This document shows, one piece after another, positions 19,616 to 29,262 of a stretch of 64,000 nt of DNA. The first letter of the stretch is position 1. Each line of letters starts with the position of its first letter. A model generated the notes under the pieces. It saw only the letters and a list, made by a program, of their open reading frames with translations, did not search any database and was not told the DNA's origin. Position numbers and translations under genes: made by a program. Source of the DNA: Alphaproteobacteria bacterium (lineage in GTDB: Bacteria > Pseudomonadota > Alphaproteobacteria > MPNO01 > UBA830); NCBI GenBank assembly GCA_022822405.1, contig JAJEBT010000149.1:1-64000 (forward strand), read 5' to 3'.

Positions 19616-20085
19616 ACGGATCTGAAATTGGAGTCGACACTGGGAACGTCGAGATGGATATACAGCGGATCATGGAGATGATTCCGCACCGCTATCCGTT
19701 TCTCATGATTGATCGCGTGGTGGACATCATTGCCGATGTTAGCGCCACCTGCATAAAGAACGTGTCGATCAACGAAAGTTTCTTTGCCGGCCATTTCCCG
19801 AAGGAAGCGGTCATGCCGGGAGTTCTGATCATCGAGGCCATGGCCCAAACGGCGGCGGTGTTCGTCGTCCACACGCTGGGTCCCGAGGCCGAGGGCAAGG
19901 TGGTCTATTTCATGTCGATAGAGAGCGCGCGTTTTCGACGTCCGGTCAGGCCTGGCGATCAACTCGTGATAAAGGCCGTCAAGCAGCAAAGCCGAAAGAA
20001 TGTCTGGAAATTCAGTGGCAAGGCCACCGTTGGCGGGGAACTGGTTGCCGAGGCCAACTATGCCGCAATGATCATGGACAGCTGA
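19612..20085 (+). CDS. fabZ: 3-hydroxyacyl-ACP dehydratase FabZ
   Basis: Dehydrates 3-hydroxyacyl-ACP in fatty acid elongation, competing with LpxA and LpxD for the same substrates. The 157-aa hot-dog-fold protein carries [13 protein letters not shown] with the catalytic His, and [18 protein letters not shown] with the catalytic Glu. The ATG at 19612 overlaps the lpxD stop and is preceded by a purine-rich stretch; the longer upstream reading lies inside lpxD. Confidence 0.98.
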   Translation: MNGSEIGVDTGNVEMDIQRIMEMIPHRYPFLMIDRVVDIIADVSATCIKNVSINESFFAGHFPKEAVMPGVLIIEAMAQTAAVFVVHTLGPEAEGKVVYFMSIESARFRRPVRPGDQLVIKAVKQQSRKNVWKFSGKATVGGELVAEANYAAMIMDS

Positions 20086-20897
20086 TGGCGAATATCCACG
20101 CGACGGCGATCGTCGATCCCGCGGCTGGCTTGGGCTCCGGCGTCTCGATTGGTCCGTACTGCGTTGTCGGCCCCGACGTCGTTCTGGGCGACGGCTGCAC
20201 ACTTCTCTCCCATGTGGTTGTCGACGGGCGGACTGAAATAGGTCCGAATACGCGAATCTATCCCTTCGCCTCGATCGGGCATCCGCCGCAGGACATGAAA
20301 TACCGGGGCGAGGCTTCGCGCCTGGAAATCGGCGCCAACAACATCATTCGCGAGCATGTGACCATCAACCCGGGAACAGAGGGTGGCGGTATGCTGACGC
20401 GGGTTGGAAACAACTGCCTCCTGATGGTCGGTGTGCATGTAGCCCACGACTGCATCATCGGTAATCACGTGATCATGGCCAACAACGCCACTCTGGCCGG
20501 CCACGTCGTTGTTGACGACCACGCGATACTGGGCGGTCTTGCCGCCGTGCAGCAGTTCTGTCGAATCGGCAAGCACGCCATGGTCGGCGGTATGTCGGGT
20601 GTCAAGAGCAGCGTCATTCCTTACGGTTCGGTCCGGGGCAGGGAGGCTCACCTGAGTGGATTGAACCTGATCGGTCTGAAACGGAGGGGCTTCTCCAAGG
20701 ATGACGTATCGGCGCTGCGCCGGGCCTACCGGTTGATGTTCGCCAAGGAAGGCACGATGGCCGAACGCCTCGATGATGTAGTCGAGAGCTTCAGGGAACG
20801 ACAGGCGGTGATGGAGATTGTCGATTTCATCCGATCGGATTCGGGAAACGCCATATGCCAGCCCGAAGAGGCAGCAGCTGAAGAGACCACGGTGTAG
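20085..20897 (+). CDS. lpxA: UDP-N-acetylglucosamine O-acyltransferase
   Basis: First step of lipid A synthesis. The 270-aa trimeric left-handed beta-helix enzyme has hexapeptide repeats from the N-terminus, the conserved GHPPQDMKYRGE segment, the catalytic His region VHVAHDCIIGN, and a C-terminal helical domain containing LNLIGLKRRGF. The start shares one base with the fabZ stop. Confidence 0.98.
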   Translation: MANIHATAIVDPAAGLGSGVSIGPYCVVGPDVVLGDGCTLLSHVVVDGRTEIGPNTRIYPFASIGHPPQDMKYRGEASRLEIGANNIIREHVTINPGTEGGGMLTRVGNNCLLMVGVHVAHDCIIGNHVIMANNATLAGHVVVDDHAILGGLAAVQQFCRIGKHAMVGGMSGVKSSVIPYGSVRGREAHLSGLNLIGLKRRGFSKDDVSALRRAYRLMFAKEGTMAERLDDVVESFRERQAVMEIVDFIRSDSGNAICQPEEAAAEETTV

Positions 20898-21212
20898 CCG
20901 GCTCGACCTGCCCCCCGCGTTCGTTGCGGACGGGCTCTTTCCGAACAGTTGCGCGCTGCCGCCTGCGGTTGACTCGTTTCGAGCTGGTTGAGGACTGCTG
21001 CAGGCCGTTTCCGGTGCGGACCTCTCCGGGCGGCCTGAGACGGGTTTCGCGTCGATGGCAGGACTGCGCCCCGAATCATGCGTTACGCGCCAGTTGCGCC
21101 TCCGGAGATTTGCAACCTGATGCGGCGTGGCATAGGTATTGTTGGTCAGTGAGGAGAGGGTCGCCGGTTTCCCTGTGCGGCCTGTCGACGGGCGGACGCC
21201 CCGGAAAGGGAC
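20898..21212 (+). other. Intergenic region between lpxA and lpxI
   Basis: 315 bp without a supported gene. lpxA, lpxI and lpxB are usually tightly packed in this lineage, so this gap is somewhat unusual and may hold a promoter for lpxI-lpxB. The only -35-like box found (TTGCAA, about 21110) lacks a good -10 partner. Confidence 0.4.
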
Positions 21213-22055
21213 ATGGCTTCGAAACTGGGCATTGTCGCGGGTGCCGGCGGACTGCCGGGCCACCTTGTCGAAGCCTGCCGCCGCAGCGGGCGCGACTTTC
21301 ACGTCTTCGCGTTCGAAGGCAGCGCGGATGCGGAAGCGCTGGCCAGCGCGCCGACGGAACGGATTCGCTTCGGGGCGCTCGGCAAGGCGATCGATGCGGC
21401 GCGGCGCCTCGGTATCGTGGAAGTGGTTCTTGCCGGCCGGATTCCCCGCCCGCCCCTGAGACAGCTCTTGCTCGATCCCGTGGCGGCCCGGTTCCTCGCC
21501 CGTGTCGGCACCCGCGTATTGGGTGACGACCACCTTCTCGCCGCTGTGATCGGGGAACTCGAGGAAAAGGAGGGCTTCCGCCTCGTCGGGGCGGACGAGA
21601 TTCTCGTCGAACTATTGGCGGTTTCCGGAAACCACGGCACCTCGGGGCCCGACGAGGACAGCATGGCCGATATCGAGCGGGGGTTTCGCGTGGTCCGCGC
21701 CCTTGGTGCGCTGGACGTGGGTCAGGCGGTAGTCGTCCAGAATGGAACGGTGCTAGGGCTCGAGGCGATGGAAGGCACTGATGCGCTGATCGAGCGCTGC
21801 GCTGCGTTTGTCGAGCGTGGTGTGCCGGGCGGCGTGCTGGTGAAGTGTTCCAAGCCTGGCCAGGAGCGTCGGGCCGATCTGCCGGCGATCGGTGTCTCGA
21901 CGGTCGAAGCGGCCGTGAGCGCTGGTCTGCGCGGTATTGCCCTTGAGGCCGGCGGCGCGCTGATCATCGAACGGGACGCCGTCGTCGCTGCTGCCAACAA
22001 GGGCGGTATATTCGTCTTCGGAACCGAAGCCCCGGAAGTCGATGGAGACCGATGA
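21213..22055 (+). CDS. lpxI: UDP-2,3-diacylglucosamine pyrophosphatase LpxI
   Basis: Hydrolyses UDP-diacylglucosamine to lipid X, the role filled by LpxH in E. coli. The 280-aa protein is a DUF1009-type member: N-terminal LGIVAGAGGLPGHLVEA, the central DDHLLAAVIGELEEKEGF, and the C-terminal GISTVEAAxxAGLRGIALEA-like segment. LpxI is the usual alphaproteobacterial form. It overlaps lpxB by 14 bp, so the two consecutive steps are co-translated. Confidence 0.95.
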   Translation: MASKLGIVAGAGGLPGHLVEACRRSGRDFHVFAFEGSADAEALASAPTERIRFGALGKAIDAARRLGIVEVVLAGRIPRPPLRQLLLDPVAARFLARVGTRVLGDDHLLAAVIGELEEKEGFRLVGADEILVELLAVSGNHGTSGPDEDSMADIERGFRVVRALGALDVGQAVVVQNGTVLGLEAMEGTDALIERCAAFVERGVPGGVLVKCSKPGQERRADLPAIGVSTVEAAVSAGLRGIALEAGGALIIERDAVVAAANKGGIFVFGTEAPEVDGDR

Positions 22056-23271
22056 CCCGACACCGCTGGTCTGGCTGATAGCGGGAGAGCCTTCCGGCGA
22101 CCTCCTCGGCGCCCGGCTGATGGCAGCGCTGCGCGAACAGACCGGTGGCCGGATCAGGCTGGCCGGCATAGGCGGCGAGCAGATGACGGCCGAGGGGCTG
22201 AACAGCCGTTTCCCGATATCGGATATTGCGGTCATGGGAATGGCCGAGGTCCTGCCGCGGATTCGCCTGATTCGGCGACGCATCGAAGAAACCGCCACGC
22301 AGATTCTCGGTGACAGGCCGGATGTCGTGGTTTCCATAGATTCGCCAGGCTTCTGCTACAGGGTCTGGAAAAAGCTGGCGGGCCGCGGCATTCCGCTCAT
22401 TCACTACGTTGCTCCCACGGTCTGGATATGGAAGCCGGAAAGAGCCCGAAAATTCGCGCAGTTGCTCGACCATTTGATGGTGATACTTCCATTCGAGCCG
22501 CCCTATTTTGAAAAGGAGGGGCTGGCCTGCACCTTTGTCGGCCACCCGGTGGTCGAGGAACCGGAAGCCCGGGGGGACGGCGGTGCCTTCCGAAGAGCCC
22601 ATGGAATTTCACGGGAAACAAGGGTCATATGCGTGCTGCCCGGTAGCCGGCGTTCGGAGGTTGTCCGGCTCTTGCCCGCATTTCGGGATGCAGCCGAGCG
22701 GGTGAGCCGCCAAAGCCCCGGGACTGTCTACTGCTTTCCCACGCTCCCGTATCTTGGCGAGGCCCTGCGGTCCGGAACGGCGCGTTGGCCAAGTCGCGCG
22801 ATTATCGTGACGTCGGCTGCCGAAAGACGCGATGCGATGGCTGCAAGCGATGCCGCGATGGCGGCTTCCGGCACCGTGTCGCTCGAACTGGCAAGGACTG
22901 GAGTTCCCCATGTCGTCGCCTACCGGGTGAACGGCATCACGGCGGCGCTGTTCCGGATCATGCAGAAAGGGCGGTTGCGCTACGCGAATCTTGTCAACAT
23001 ACTGCTTGACAGGGAAGCGATTCCGGAATTCCTGCAGCAAAAGTGCCGCGGGGAGCGGATAGCGGCGGCCGTGACCGCGCTTCTCGAGACCGGCGCGGCT
23101 GCATCTGCCCAGAAGGAGGCGGCGTCGCAGGCGCTGGCGATGCTGCGCGTCGGCAGCCGTGCACCGAGTTCGGCCGCGGCCGCCATCGTCCTCGCCCATG
23201 TGCACGGGCGGGGGTCCCGGGGCGCGAGCGTGGCGCGGACAGGCAAAAACATTGACGGAGAGACAGCATGA
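22042..23271 (+). CDS. lpxB: Lipid-A-disaccharide synthase
   Basis: Joins lipid X and UDP-diacylglucosamine into the lipid A disaccharide. The 409-aa GT-B-fold glycosyltransferase (family GT19) has N-terminal LIAGEPSGDLLGARLM, the VSIDSPGFCYR segment, VAPTVWIWKPERA, and the C-terminal donor-site region ASGTVSLELARTGVPHVVAYR. Its stop overlaps the following glyoxalase gene by 4 bp. Confidence 0.98.
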   Translation: METDDPTPLVWLIAGEPSGDLLGARLMAALREQTGGRIRLAGIGGEQMTAEGLNSRFPISDIAVMGMAEVLPRIRLIRRRIEETATQILGDRPDVVVSIDSPGFCYRVWKKLAGRGIPLIHYVAPTVWIWKPERARKFAQLLDHLMVILPFEPPYFEKEGLACTFVGHPVVEEPEARGDGGAFRRAHGISRETRVICVLPGSRRSEVVRLLPAFRDAAERVSRQSPGTVYCFPTLPYLGEALRSGTARWPSRAIIVTSAAERRDAMAASDAAMAASGTVSLELARTGVPHVVAYRVNGITAALFRIMQKGRLRYANLVNILLDREAIPEFLQQKCRGERIAAAVTALLETGAAASAQKEAASQALAMLRVGSRAPSSAAAAIVLAHVHGRGSRGASVARTGKNIDGETA

Positions 23272-23675
23272 CTGCCGATACAAGCGGGTTCCGTTTTCTG
23301 CACACGATGATCCGCGTCAGGAATCTTGAAAAATCCATCGACTTCTATTCACGGCACCTCGGGATGAAGGTCCTGCGACAGAAGGATTTTCCCGGCGGCA
23401 AGTTCACCAATACCTTCATGGGCTACGGGGACGAGGATCTCCATACGGTACTGGAACTTACCCACAACTGGGAGCAGGAAGAGCCGTACACCCATGGTTC
23501 CGGATTCGGACACCTTGCCGTCTCGGTTCCCGATATCGATGCTGCCTGCGCGCGGATGGAGGCCGAAGGGGTGAACATACCGAGGCCGCCCGGACCCATG
23601 AAGCACGGTACGACCGTGATCGCGTTTATCGAGGATCCGGACGGTTACAAGATAGAACTGATCGAAAGGAAATAA
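23268..23675 (+). CDS. gloA: Lactoylglutathione lyase (glyoxalase I)
   Basis: Converts the methylglyoxal-glutathione hemithioacetal to S-lactoylglutathione. The 135-aa length and sequence are canonical for the Ni-dependent bacterial enzyme: HTMIRVRNLEKSIDFY at the start, LELTHNWEQ, GFGHLAVSVPD and DPDGYKIELIE. Likely metal ligands are H12, E63, H82 and E130. It is translationally coupled to lpxB, an odd partner for a detoxification gene, and ends 32 bp before the convergent gltA stop. Confidence 0.96.
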   Translation: MTADTSGFRFLHTMIRVRNLEKSIDFYSRHLGMKVLRQKDFPGGKFTNTFMGYGDEDLHTVLELTHNWEQEEPYTHGSGFGHLAVSVPDIDAACARMEAEGVNIPRPPGPMKHGTTVIAFIEDPDGYKIELIERK

Positions 23676-23707
23676 GTTGGTGGCGACGGCGCCGATGGCT
23701 GAGGGGG

Positions 23708-25024
23708 TCAGCGGGCCTCTATGGGTACGAACTTTCGTTTTTCGGGTCCGAGATAGAGTTGGCGCGGACGTCCGATCTTCTGGTCGGGGTCCTCGATCAT
23801 CTCGTTCCAGTGCGCAACCCATCCCACCGTTCTGGCCACTGCGAAAAGGGCGGTGAACATTGCTTCCGGAATGCCGATCGCCCGGAAGATGATGCCCGAA
23901 TAGAAATCGACATTGGGGTAGAGCTTGCGCTCGACAAAATAGTCGTCTTCCAGCGCAATACGTTCGAGTTCGATCGCCAGTTCGAGAAGTGGCTCGTCCC
24001 TGATCCCGAGCGCATCGAGAACCTGGTGACATGTATCGCGCATGATCTTCGCGCGGGGGTCAAAATTCTTGTAGACGCGGTGCCCGAAGCCCATCAGGCG
24101 GAACGGATCATGGCGATCCTTCGCCTTGGCGATGTACTCGGGGATACGGTTCACACTGCCGATCTCGTGAAGCATGTTGAGGACGGCTTCATTGGCCCCT
24201 CCGTGGGCCGGACCCCAGAGGCTCGCGATGCCCGCTGCGATGCAGGCAAAAGGATTTGCTCCCGACGAACCCGCCAGTCTCACTGTTGACGTCGACGCGT
24301 TCTGCTCGTGGTCCGCATGCAAGGTCAGGATTCGGTCCATGGCCCGGGCAATGACCGGATCCACCCCATAGGATTCGCACGGAGTAGCGAACATCATGTG
24401 GAGCAGGTCTTCCGCATATGTCAGGTCGTTCCTCGGATACATGAACGGTTGGCCGAGCGCGTACTTGAACGCCCATGCCGCGATCGTCGGCATCTTGGCG
24501 ACCAGCCGATAAGAGGCGATCATGCGCTGCTGGGGGTCCGAGATGTCGGTCGAGTCGTGATAGAACGCGGAGAGGGCGCCGACCACGCCGCACATGATCG
24601 CCATGGGATGGGCATCACGGCGGAAGCCGTTGTAGAAGTTGTGCAACTGCTCATGCACCATCGTATGGTAGGTGATGTCGTGGACGAACCTGTCCTTTTC
24701 GCCAGCGTCCGGCAATTCCCCTTTCAGCAGCAGATACGCGATCTCGCTGAAATCGCAATGCTGGGCGAGATCCTCGATGGGATAGCCGCGATAGAGAAGG
24801 ATTCCGGCGTCACCGTCGATATAGGTGATTTTTGAATCGCAGCTTCCGGTCGCCATGAAGCCGGGATCGAAGGTAAAGCAGTCAAGCTCCGAATAGAGCG
24901 CACGTATATCGATCACCCTCGGACCGGCGGTTCCGCTGAGCAGGGGCATTTCCAGCTTCCTGCCCGTCGAATTGTCGGTGAGCGTGACCGTATCGTTGCC
25001 GACTGCTGCCTTGCCCTTGTTCAT
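23708..25024 (-). CDS. gltA: Citrate synthase
   Basis: Condenses acetyl-CoA with oxaloacetate in the citric acid cycle. The 438-aa protein is a type II (hexameric, NADH-sensitive type) citrate synthase with N-terminal [20 protein letters not shown], the catalytic [13 protein letters not shown], and [13 protein letters not shown] near the C-terminus. An AGGGAGAAGGG ribosome-binding sequence precedes the ATG, and a promoter lies about 100 bp upstream. It follows gltX on the same strand. Confidence 0.98.
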   Translation of the reverse strand: MNKGKAAVGNDTVTLTDNSTGRKLEMPLLSGTAGPRVIDIRALYSELDCFTFDPGFMATGSCDSKITYIDGDAGILLYRGYPIEDLAQHCDFSEIAYLLLKGELPDAGEKDRFVHDITYHTMVHEQLHNFYNGFRRDAHPMAIMCGVVGALSAFYHDSTDISDPQQRMIASYRLVAKMPTIAAWAFKYALGQPFMYPRNDLTYAEDLLHMMFATPCESYGVDPVIARAMDRILTLHADHEQNASTSTVRLAGSSGANPFACIAAGIASLWGPAHGGANEAVLNMLHEIGSVNRIPEYIAKAKDRHDPFRLMGFGHRVYKNFDPRAKIMRDTCHQVLDALGIRDEPLLELAIELERIALEDDYFVERKLYPNVDFYSGIIFRAIGIPEAMFTALFAVARTVGWVAHWNEMIEDPDQKIGRPRQLYLGPEKRKFVPIEAR

Positions 25025-25120
25025 GGCGGCCCTTCTCCCTGTTCCGTTCCCTGAATCTTATCATCGGCAGGCGAAGCCTCACCAAAGACCGTCCATCGGT
25101 TCTCGATCCCGAAAGGCTGG

Positions 25121-25149
25121 AAAATACACGCTTTGCGGTGCCAGATCAA
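25121..25149 (-). promoter_or_regulatory. Candidate gltA promoter
   Basis: On the minus strand TTGATC (25149-25144) and TATTTT (25126-25121) are separated by 17 bp, each matching four of six consensus bases. It would give a leader of roughly 90 bases before gltA. Confidence 0.45.
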
Positions 25150-25211
25150 AGACGCGCTCGTTGCGGGGAGCCGTTGCGGGGAAACATCTGGCGGCGGGCA
25201 GACCCCCGCCG

Positions 25212-26645
25212 TCAGGAGGGGGATGCCGGCACAGTAGCGATTGGTCCGGTGGCGTCGGCGATGCGGCCCAGCGTCTCCTCGCGGCCGAGGATGGCAGCAA
25301 CCTCGAAGATTCCAGGCGACACGTTGCTGCCAGTCAACGCTGCGCGCAACGGCTGGGCGATTGCACCGAGCTTCAGCTGCTTGTGGGCCGCAAACGTCCT
25401 TACGGCATCTTCGAGCCCCTGTTCGTTCCATTCCGCGACGTCGCCAAGCGCAGCGCAGAGTTCGGCAAGATGCCCGAGCGCGGGTCCGGCAAGCAGTTTC
25501 ACCGCCTTCGTGTTCGGTGCAAGCGGCCTTGGGCGGGCGTAGAAAAGCAGGGAATCGGCAAGATCGCCCAAGGTCTTGGCGCGTGTTTTGGCGGCCGGAA
25601 TCCCTGCGCGGATGCGTTGCCTGACATGTTCTGGGAGCTGAGCTCCAATCTCGCGTTCGATCGCCGGAATTACCCGGTCGGCGAGAGCGCCGTCATCGCT
25701 TGCCGACAGGTACAGCCCGTTCAGATGGGAAAGCCTGTCGAGATCGAAACGAGCGGCGCCCCTGTTCACGTCGGAGATGTCGAACCAATCGATCGCCTGG
25801 TCAAGAGTGAAGACCTCGTCGTCACCATGACTCCAGCCAAGCCGGCAGAGATAGTTCAACAGTGCCTCGGGCAGGATACCCATCTCGCGGTAGGCCTCGA
25901 CGCCCAGCGCGCCATGGCGCTTGGAGAGCTTGGCGCCGTCCGCGCCGTGGATCAGCGGAATATGCGCATATGCCGGTAGGTTCCATCCGAGCGCGTGAAA
26001 CAATTGGGTCTGGCGGGCGGCGTTGTTGAGGTGGTCGTCGCCGCGAATGACATGCGTTACCCCCATATCGTGATCGTCAACCACCACCGATAGGGTATAG
26101 GTCGGCGTCCCGTCGGCGCGCAGCATGATCAGGTCGTCGAGCACCGAATTGTCGGTTGCGACGGAGCCCTGCACCATGTCCTCTACCACCGTCACGCCCT
26201 CTGTCGGGGCGCGGAACCGGATGACGGGATTAATCCCGTCCGGGGCTTCGGAAGCCGGACGGTCGCGCCATGTGCCGTCATAGCGGACGGGTCTGCCCTC
26301 GGCCTTTGCCCTTTCGCGCATCTCCGAGAGTTCTTCCGGAGTGCAGTAGCAGTAATAGGCGTGTCCGGCGTCGAGCAGCGCCCTTGCCACCTCCGCGTGA
26401 CGTTCTCTCCTGTCATATTGGAAGACGGGCTCGCCGTCCCAGTGAAGCCCGAGCCACGAAAGGCCGTCCAGAATCGCGTCTATCGCCTCGGGTGTCGAAC
26501 GCTTGCGGTCGGTGTCTTCGATGCGGAGCAGGAATGTTCCCCCGCCATGGCGAGCATACAACCAGTTGAACAGTGCGGTCCTGACTCCACCGATGTGGAG
26601 AAACCCTGTCGGTGAGGGCGCGAAACGGGTGACTACCTTCGTCAT
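25212..26645 (-). CDS. gltX: Glutamyl-tRNA synthetase
   Basis: Charges tRNA-Glu. The 477-aa class I synthetase starts with [19 protein letters not shown] (the HIGH-type motif as HIGG), followed by [12 protein letters not shown]. The KMSKS-type loop is [12 protein letters not shown]. It lies 49 bp downstream of lexA on the same strand. In many alphaproteobacteria comEC sits between lexA and gltX, but there is no room for it here. Such genomes often encode a second GltX, so tRNA-Gln mischarging followed by amidation is possible (inference). Confidence 0.97.
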   Translation of the reverse strand: MTKVVTRFAPSPTGFLHIGGVRTALFNWLYARHGGGTFLLRIEDTDRKRSTPEAIDAILDGLSWLGLHWDGEPVFQYDRRERHAEVARALLDAGHAYYCYCTPEELSEMRERAKAEGRPVRYDGTWRDRPASEAPDGINPVIRFRAPTEGVTVVEDMVQGSVATDNSVLDDLIMLRADGTPTYTLSVVVDDHDMGVTHVIRGDDHLNNAARQTQLFHALGWNLPAYAHIPLIHGADGAKLSKRHGALGVEAYREMGILPEALLNYLCRLGWSHGDDEVFTLDQAIDWFDISDVNRGAARFDLDRLSHLNGLYLSASDDGALADRVIPAIEREIGAQLPEHVRQRIRAGIPAAKTRAKTLGDLADSLLFYARPRPLAPNTKAVKLLAGPALGHLAELCAALGDVAEWNEQGLEDAVRTFAAHKQLKLGAIAQPLRAALTGSNVSPGIFEVAAILGREETLGRIADATGPIATVPASPS

Positions 26646-26694
26646 GGGTGGCCTTCAGAAAACGCTGCAGGGAGAGACGGGCCGTCCAGCCCGT

Positions 26695-27396
26695 TCAGTA
26701 CTTCCGGACCAGTCCGATCAGCCGGCCCTGGATACGGATCTGGTCGGGACCGAATATCCGTGTTTCGTGGTTGGCGTTCGCCGGTTCTAGTGCGATCGAC
26801 GCCCCCCGGCGGCGGAATCGCTTGAGAGTCGCTTCCTGCCCCTCTACCAGCGCAACAACGATGTCACCGTTCTCAGCCGTGTCGGTCCGTCTGATCAGGG
26901 CCACGTCACCGTCGAATATGCCCGCTTCGATCATCGAATCGCCTTCGATCTCAAGGGCATAGTGCTCACCCCGCCCGACAAGGCCGGGTGGGGCGTCAAA
27001 AGTGCGTGAATGGTCCCTGAGCGCCTCGATCGGCGTGCCCGCAGCGATCTTGCCATAGAACGGCAACTCAACCGTGCCCGTGCCGGCGGCCGCTTCGGAA
27101 TCGGCCGGCTGCTCGCCGCGCACGAACGATCCGCTGATCACTCGCGGTCTGAAGTTGCCGGTGATCTGGCCGGTTCCCGCATGTGGCGGTCTGCGCAGGA
27201 TTTCGAGAGCCCTTGCCTTGTGCGGCATGCGCCGGAGGAAACCGCGTTCCTCGAGAGAGCCAATCAGACGGTAGATTCCGGATTTGGATCTGAGGCCCAG
27301 CGCTTCCTTCATTTCCTCGTAGGACGGCGACACGCCGGTAGCGTTGATCTGCCGGTCTATGAAGATCAGCAATTCGCTTTGCTTTTTCGTCAACAT
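26695..27396 (-). CDS. lexA: SOS repressor LexA
   Basis: Represses DNA-damage genes until RecA triggers self-cleavage. The 233-aa protein has an N-terminal winged helix (residues 1-65, [16 protein letters not shown]), a linker, and an S24 peptidase domain. The cleavage site is A119-G120 (IAAGTP) and the catalytic pair is S154 (EGDSM) and K192. A GTTC-N7-GTTC-like site overlaps its promoter, fitting autorepression. moeA lies upstream on the same strand, separated by 131 bp holding that promoter. Confidence 0.97.
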   Translation of the reverse strand: MLTKKQSELLIFIDRQINATGVSPSYEEMKEALGLRSKSGIYRLIGSLEERGFLRRMPHKARALEILRRPPHAGTGQITGNFRPRVISGSFVRGEQPADSEAAAGTGTVELPFYGKIAAGTPIEALRDHSRTFDAPPGLVGRGEHYALEIEGDSMIEAGIFDGDVALIRRTDTAENGDIVVALVEGQEATLKRFRRRGASIALEPANANHETRIFGPDQIRIQGRLIGLVRKY

Positions 27397-27452
27397 TTGC
27401 CGCTTCCCGACTGGTTTCAGCGAACGGTCCGCGAAAACAAACCACAGACATA

Positions 27453-27481
27453 TGTTTATGGTTTGTTCTCTTTTGAGTCAA
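27453..27481 (-). promoter_or_regulatory. lexA promoter
   Basis: On the minus strand TTGACT (27481-27476, five of six matches), a 17-bp spacer, and TAAACA (27458-27453) as a weaker -10 box. The LexA operator covers the end of the spacer and the -10. Confidence 0.6.
27454..27468 (+). promoter_or_regulatory. LexA-binding site (SOS box), alphaproteobacterial type
   Basis: Reads GTTT-N7-GTTC on the plus strand, one base from the GTTC-N7-GTTC consensus known for alphaproteobacterial LexA. It overlaps the lexA promoter, as expected for autoregulation. Confidence 0.65.
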
Positions 27482-27527
27482 GAATCACTCCCGCACGCCT
27501 GTCCGGGTGGCACGGTGCCGGAGCCGC

Positions 27528-28754
27528 CTAGGTGCAAACTATGCTGTCGCCGAGCCGGATTATCTCGACCAAGTCTCCGGGTGACGCGGGCGGTGCAAAG
27601 GGGGGGCGGACGATGAGCGCATCGGCATGGGCCATGGTGGCGAACATCGAGCTGTCCTGTTTCGAAAAGGGCTTGACGACGAATTCGCCTTCGTCGGATC
27701 GCTCGAGCGTGCCCCGCAGGTAATCCTCGCGTTCGTCGTTTGCCGGAAGCGCGCGGTCGAGGCGGGCGCTTCCGGTTCGGGGGAGGATATCGACCATGCC
27801 CATCATCTTCCGTATGGCGGGTGCGAGAAATATGACCGCGCACACGAGGGATGAGACCGGGTTCCCCGGCAGCCCGATCATGTAACTGTCCCTGAAGGTT
27901 CCGAACATCAGCGGCTTGCCGGGGCGCATGGCGATGCGCCAGAAATCGACTGCAAGCCCGATGTCGCCAAGCACGCTCTGCACCAGGTCATGATCTCCGA
28001 CCGACGCGCCGCCGGTGGTCAGGAGGATGTCGCTGCCGCGCGCGCTGTCGGCCAGGGTGCGCAGTTCGCCGGCTTCGTCAGCGGCGATGCCGATATCCAT
28101 CGCTTCCGCGCCTTGGGCGGTGATGAAGGCGCAGAGCGCGAGGGCATTCGAGCTCACGATCTGGTTGGGGCCGACCGGATCGCCCGGCATGACGATCTCG
28201 TCGCCGGTTGCAAGCACGGAAATCCGCGGTCTCCGGCGGACCATCAGCCACGGGATGTTCATCGCGGCCGCAAGGCCGACGTCGCGTGCCGTCAGCACGT
28301 GGCCGGCTTTGAGAAGAACGTCTCCCGCGCTGAAATCGAGGCCCGCCGGGCGCACATAGCGCCCCGGCGGGGCCTCGCCGGCGACGACACGCACCGATCG
28401 TCCGGTCGCTTGGGTGTTCTCCTGAATGACGATAGCGTCGGCGCCGTCGGGCAGCGGCGCACCGGTGAATATCCGCACCGCCTGTCCAGCCTCCAGGCGG
28501 CCGTCGAAGGCATGTCCGGCCGGGGCGTACCCCACGACGTCCAGATCGGCCGGGAGGTCGGTCACGTCGGCGGCGCGGACGGCATACCCGTCCATTGCCG
28601 AGACCGGCATCGGCGGCTGGTTTCGCCGTGCAACCAGATTCTCCGCCAGCACACGGCCGAGTCCGTCGGCCACGGGGATCTGTTCCGCGGCGACCAGCGG
28701 CATGGCCTCGATGATGCGGCGCTGGGCATCGGCCACCGGAAGGAGATCGGGCAT
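27528..28754 (-). CDS. moeA: Molybdopterin molybdenumtransferase MoeA
   Basis: Inserts molybdate into adenylylated molybdopterin. The 408-aa protein has the MoeA N-terminal region with PVSAMDGYA, a central MoCF-binding domain (VLATGDEI, LLTTGGASVGDHD, MRPGKPLMFG, GLPGNPVS), and a C-terminal barrel. The ATG at 28754 was chosen because family similarity begins at MPDLLPVADAQRRI; the longer reading runs into moaC. It lies 1 bp after moaC. Its product is needed by molybdoenzymes such as the one encoded at 57717. Confidence 0.96.
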   Translation of the reverse strand: MPDLLPVADAQRRIIEAMPLVAAEQIPVADGLGRVLAENLVARRNQPPMPVSAMDGYAVRAADVTDLPADLDVVGYAPAGHAFDGRLEAGQAVRIFTGAPLPDGADAIVIQENTQATGRSVRVVAGEAPPGRYVRPAGLDFSAGDVLLKAGHVLTARDVGLAAAMNIPWLMVRRRPRISVLATGDEIVMPGDPVGPNQIVSSNALALCAFITAQGAEAMDIGIAADEAGELRTLADSARGSDILLTTGGASVGDHDLVQSVLGDIGLAVDFWRIAMRPGKPLMFGTFRDSYMIGLPGNPVSSLVCAVIFLAPAIRKMMGMVDILPRTGSARLDRALPANDEREDYLRGTLERSDEGEFVVKPFSKQDSSMFATMAHADALIVRPPFAPPASPGDLVEIIRLGDSIVCT

Positions 28755-28755
28755 G

Positions 28756-29262
28756 TCAGGCAGCGCTTTCTGGATTCGGCCTCTCGTCCGACGCCGTAAA
28801 TTCTCCCGAACGCCCGCCGGCTTTGTGGACAAGGCGGATATCGGTGAGGCGCATGGTCCGGTCGACCGCCTTGCACATGTCATAGACGGTAAGGGCTGCG
28901 ACCGAAACGGCGGTCATGGCCTCCATCTCGACGCCGGTGCGGGCCTTCAGGCGGCAGGTCGCCTCGATGTCGACAGCGTTGCGCCCGTGATCGCAGCTCA
29001 GCTTGAGATCCACCTGGTCGAGTGCAAGCGAGTGGCAGAGGGGAATGAGTTCGGCAGTCCGCTTGGCGGCCATGATGCCGGCGAGTCTCGCCACCGACAG
29101 GACATCACCCTTTTTCATCGTGCCGCCGGCAACCAGTTCGAGGGTCTGTGGTTGCATGAGCACGCTGCCGCGCGCCGTGGCGGTGCGCTCAGTGATTTCC
29201 TTTCCCGAAATGTCCACCATGCGCGCGCTGCCGTCGGCGCCGATATGGGTGAGAGAGGACAT
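28756..29262 (-). CDS. moaC: Cyclic pyranopterin monophosphate synthase MoaC
   Basis: Second half of the first step of molybdenum cofactor synthesis, acting after MoaA. The 168-aa protein has MVDISGKEITERTATA, the active-site LIPLCHSLALDQV and GVEMEAMTAVSVAALTVYDMCKA with the catalytic Lys. The start shares one base with the trpC stop. The trpC-moaC-moeA linkage is common in alphaproteobacteria. Confidence 0.97.
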   Translation of the reverse strand: MSSLTHIGADGSARMVDISGKEITERTATARGSVLMQPQTLELVAGGTMKKGDVLSVARLAGIMAAKRTAELIPLCHSLALDQVDLKLSCDHGRNAVDIEATCRLKARTGVEMEAMTAVSVAALTVYDMCKAVDRTMRLTDIRLVHKAGGRSGEFTASDERPNPESAA

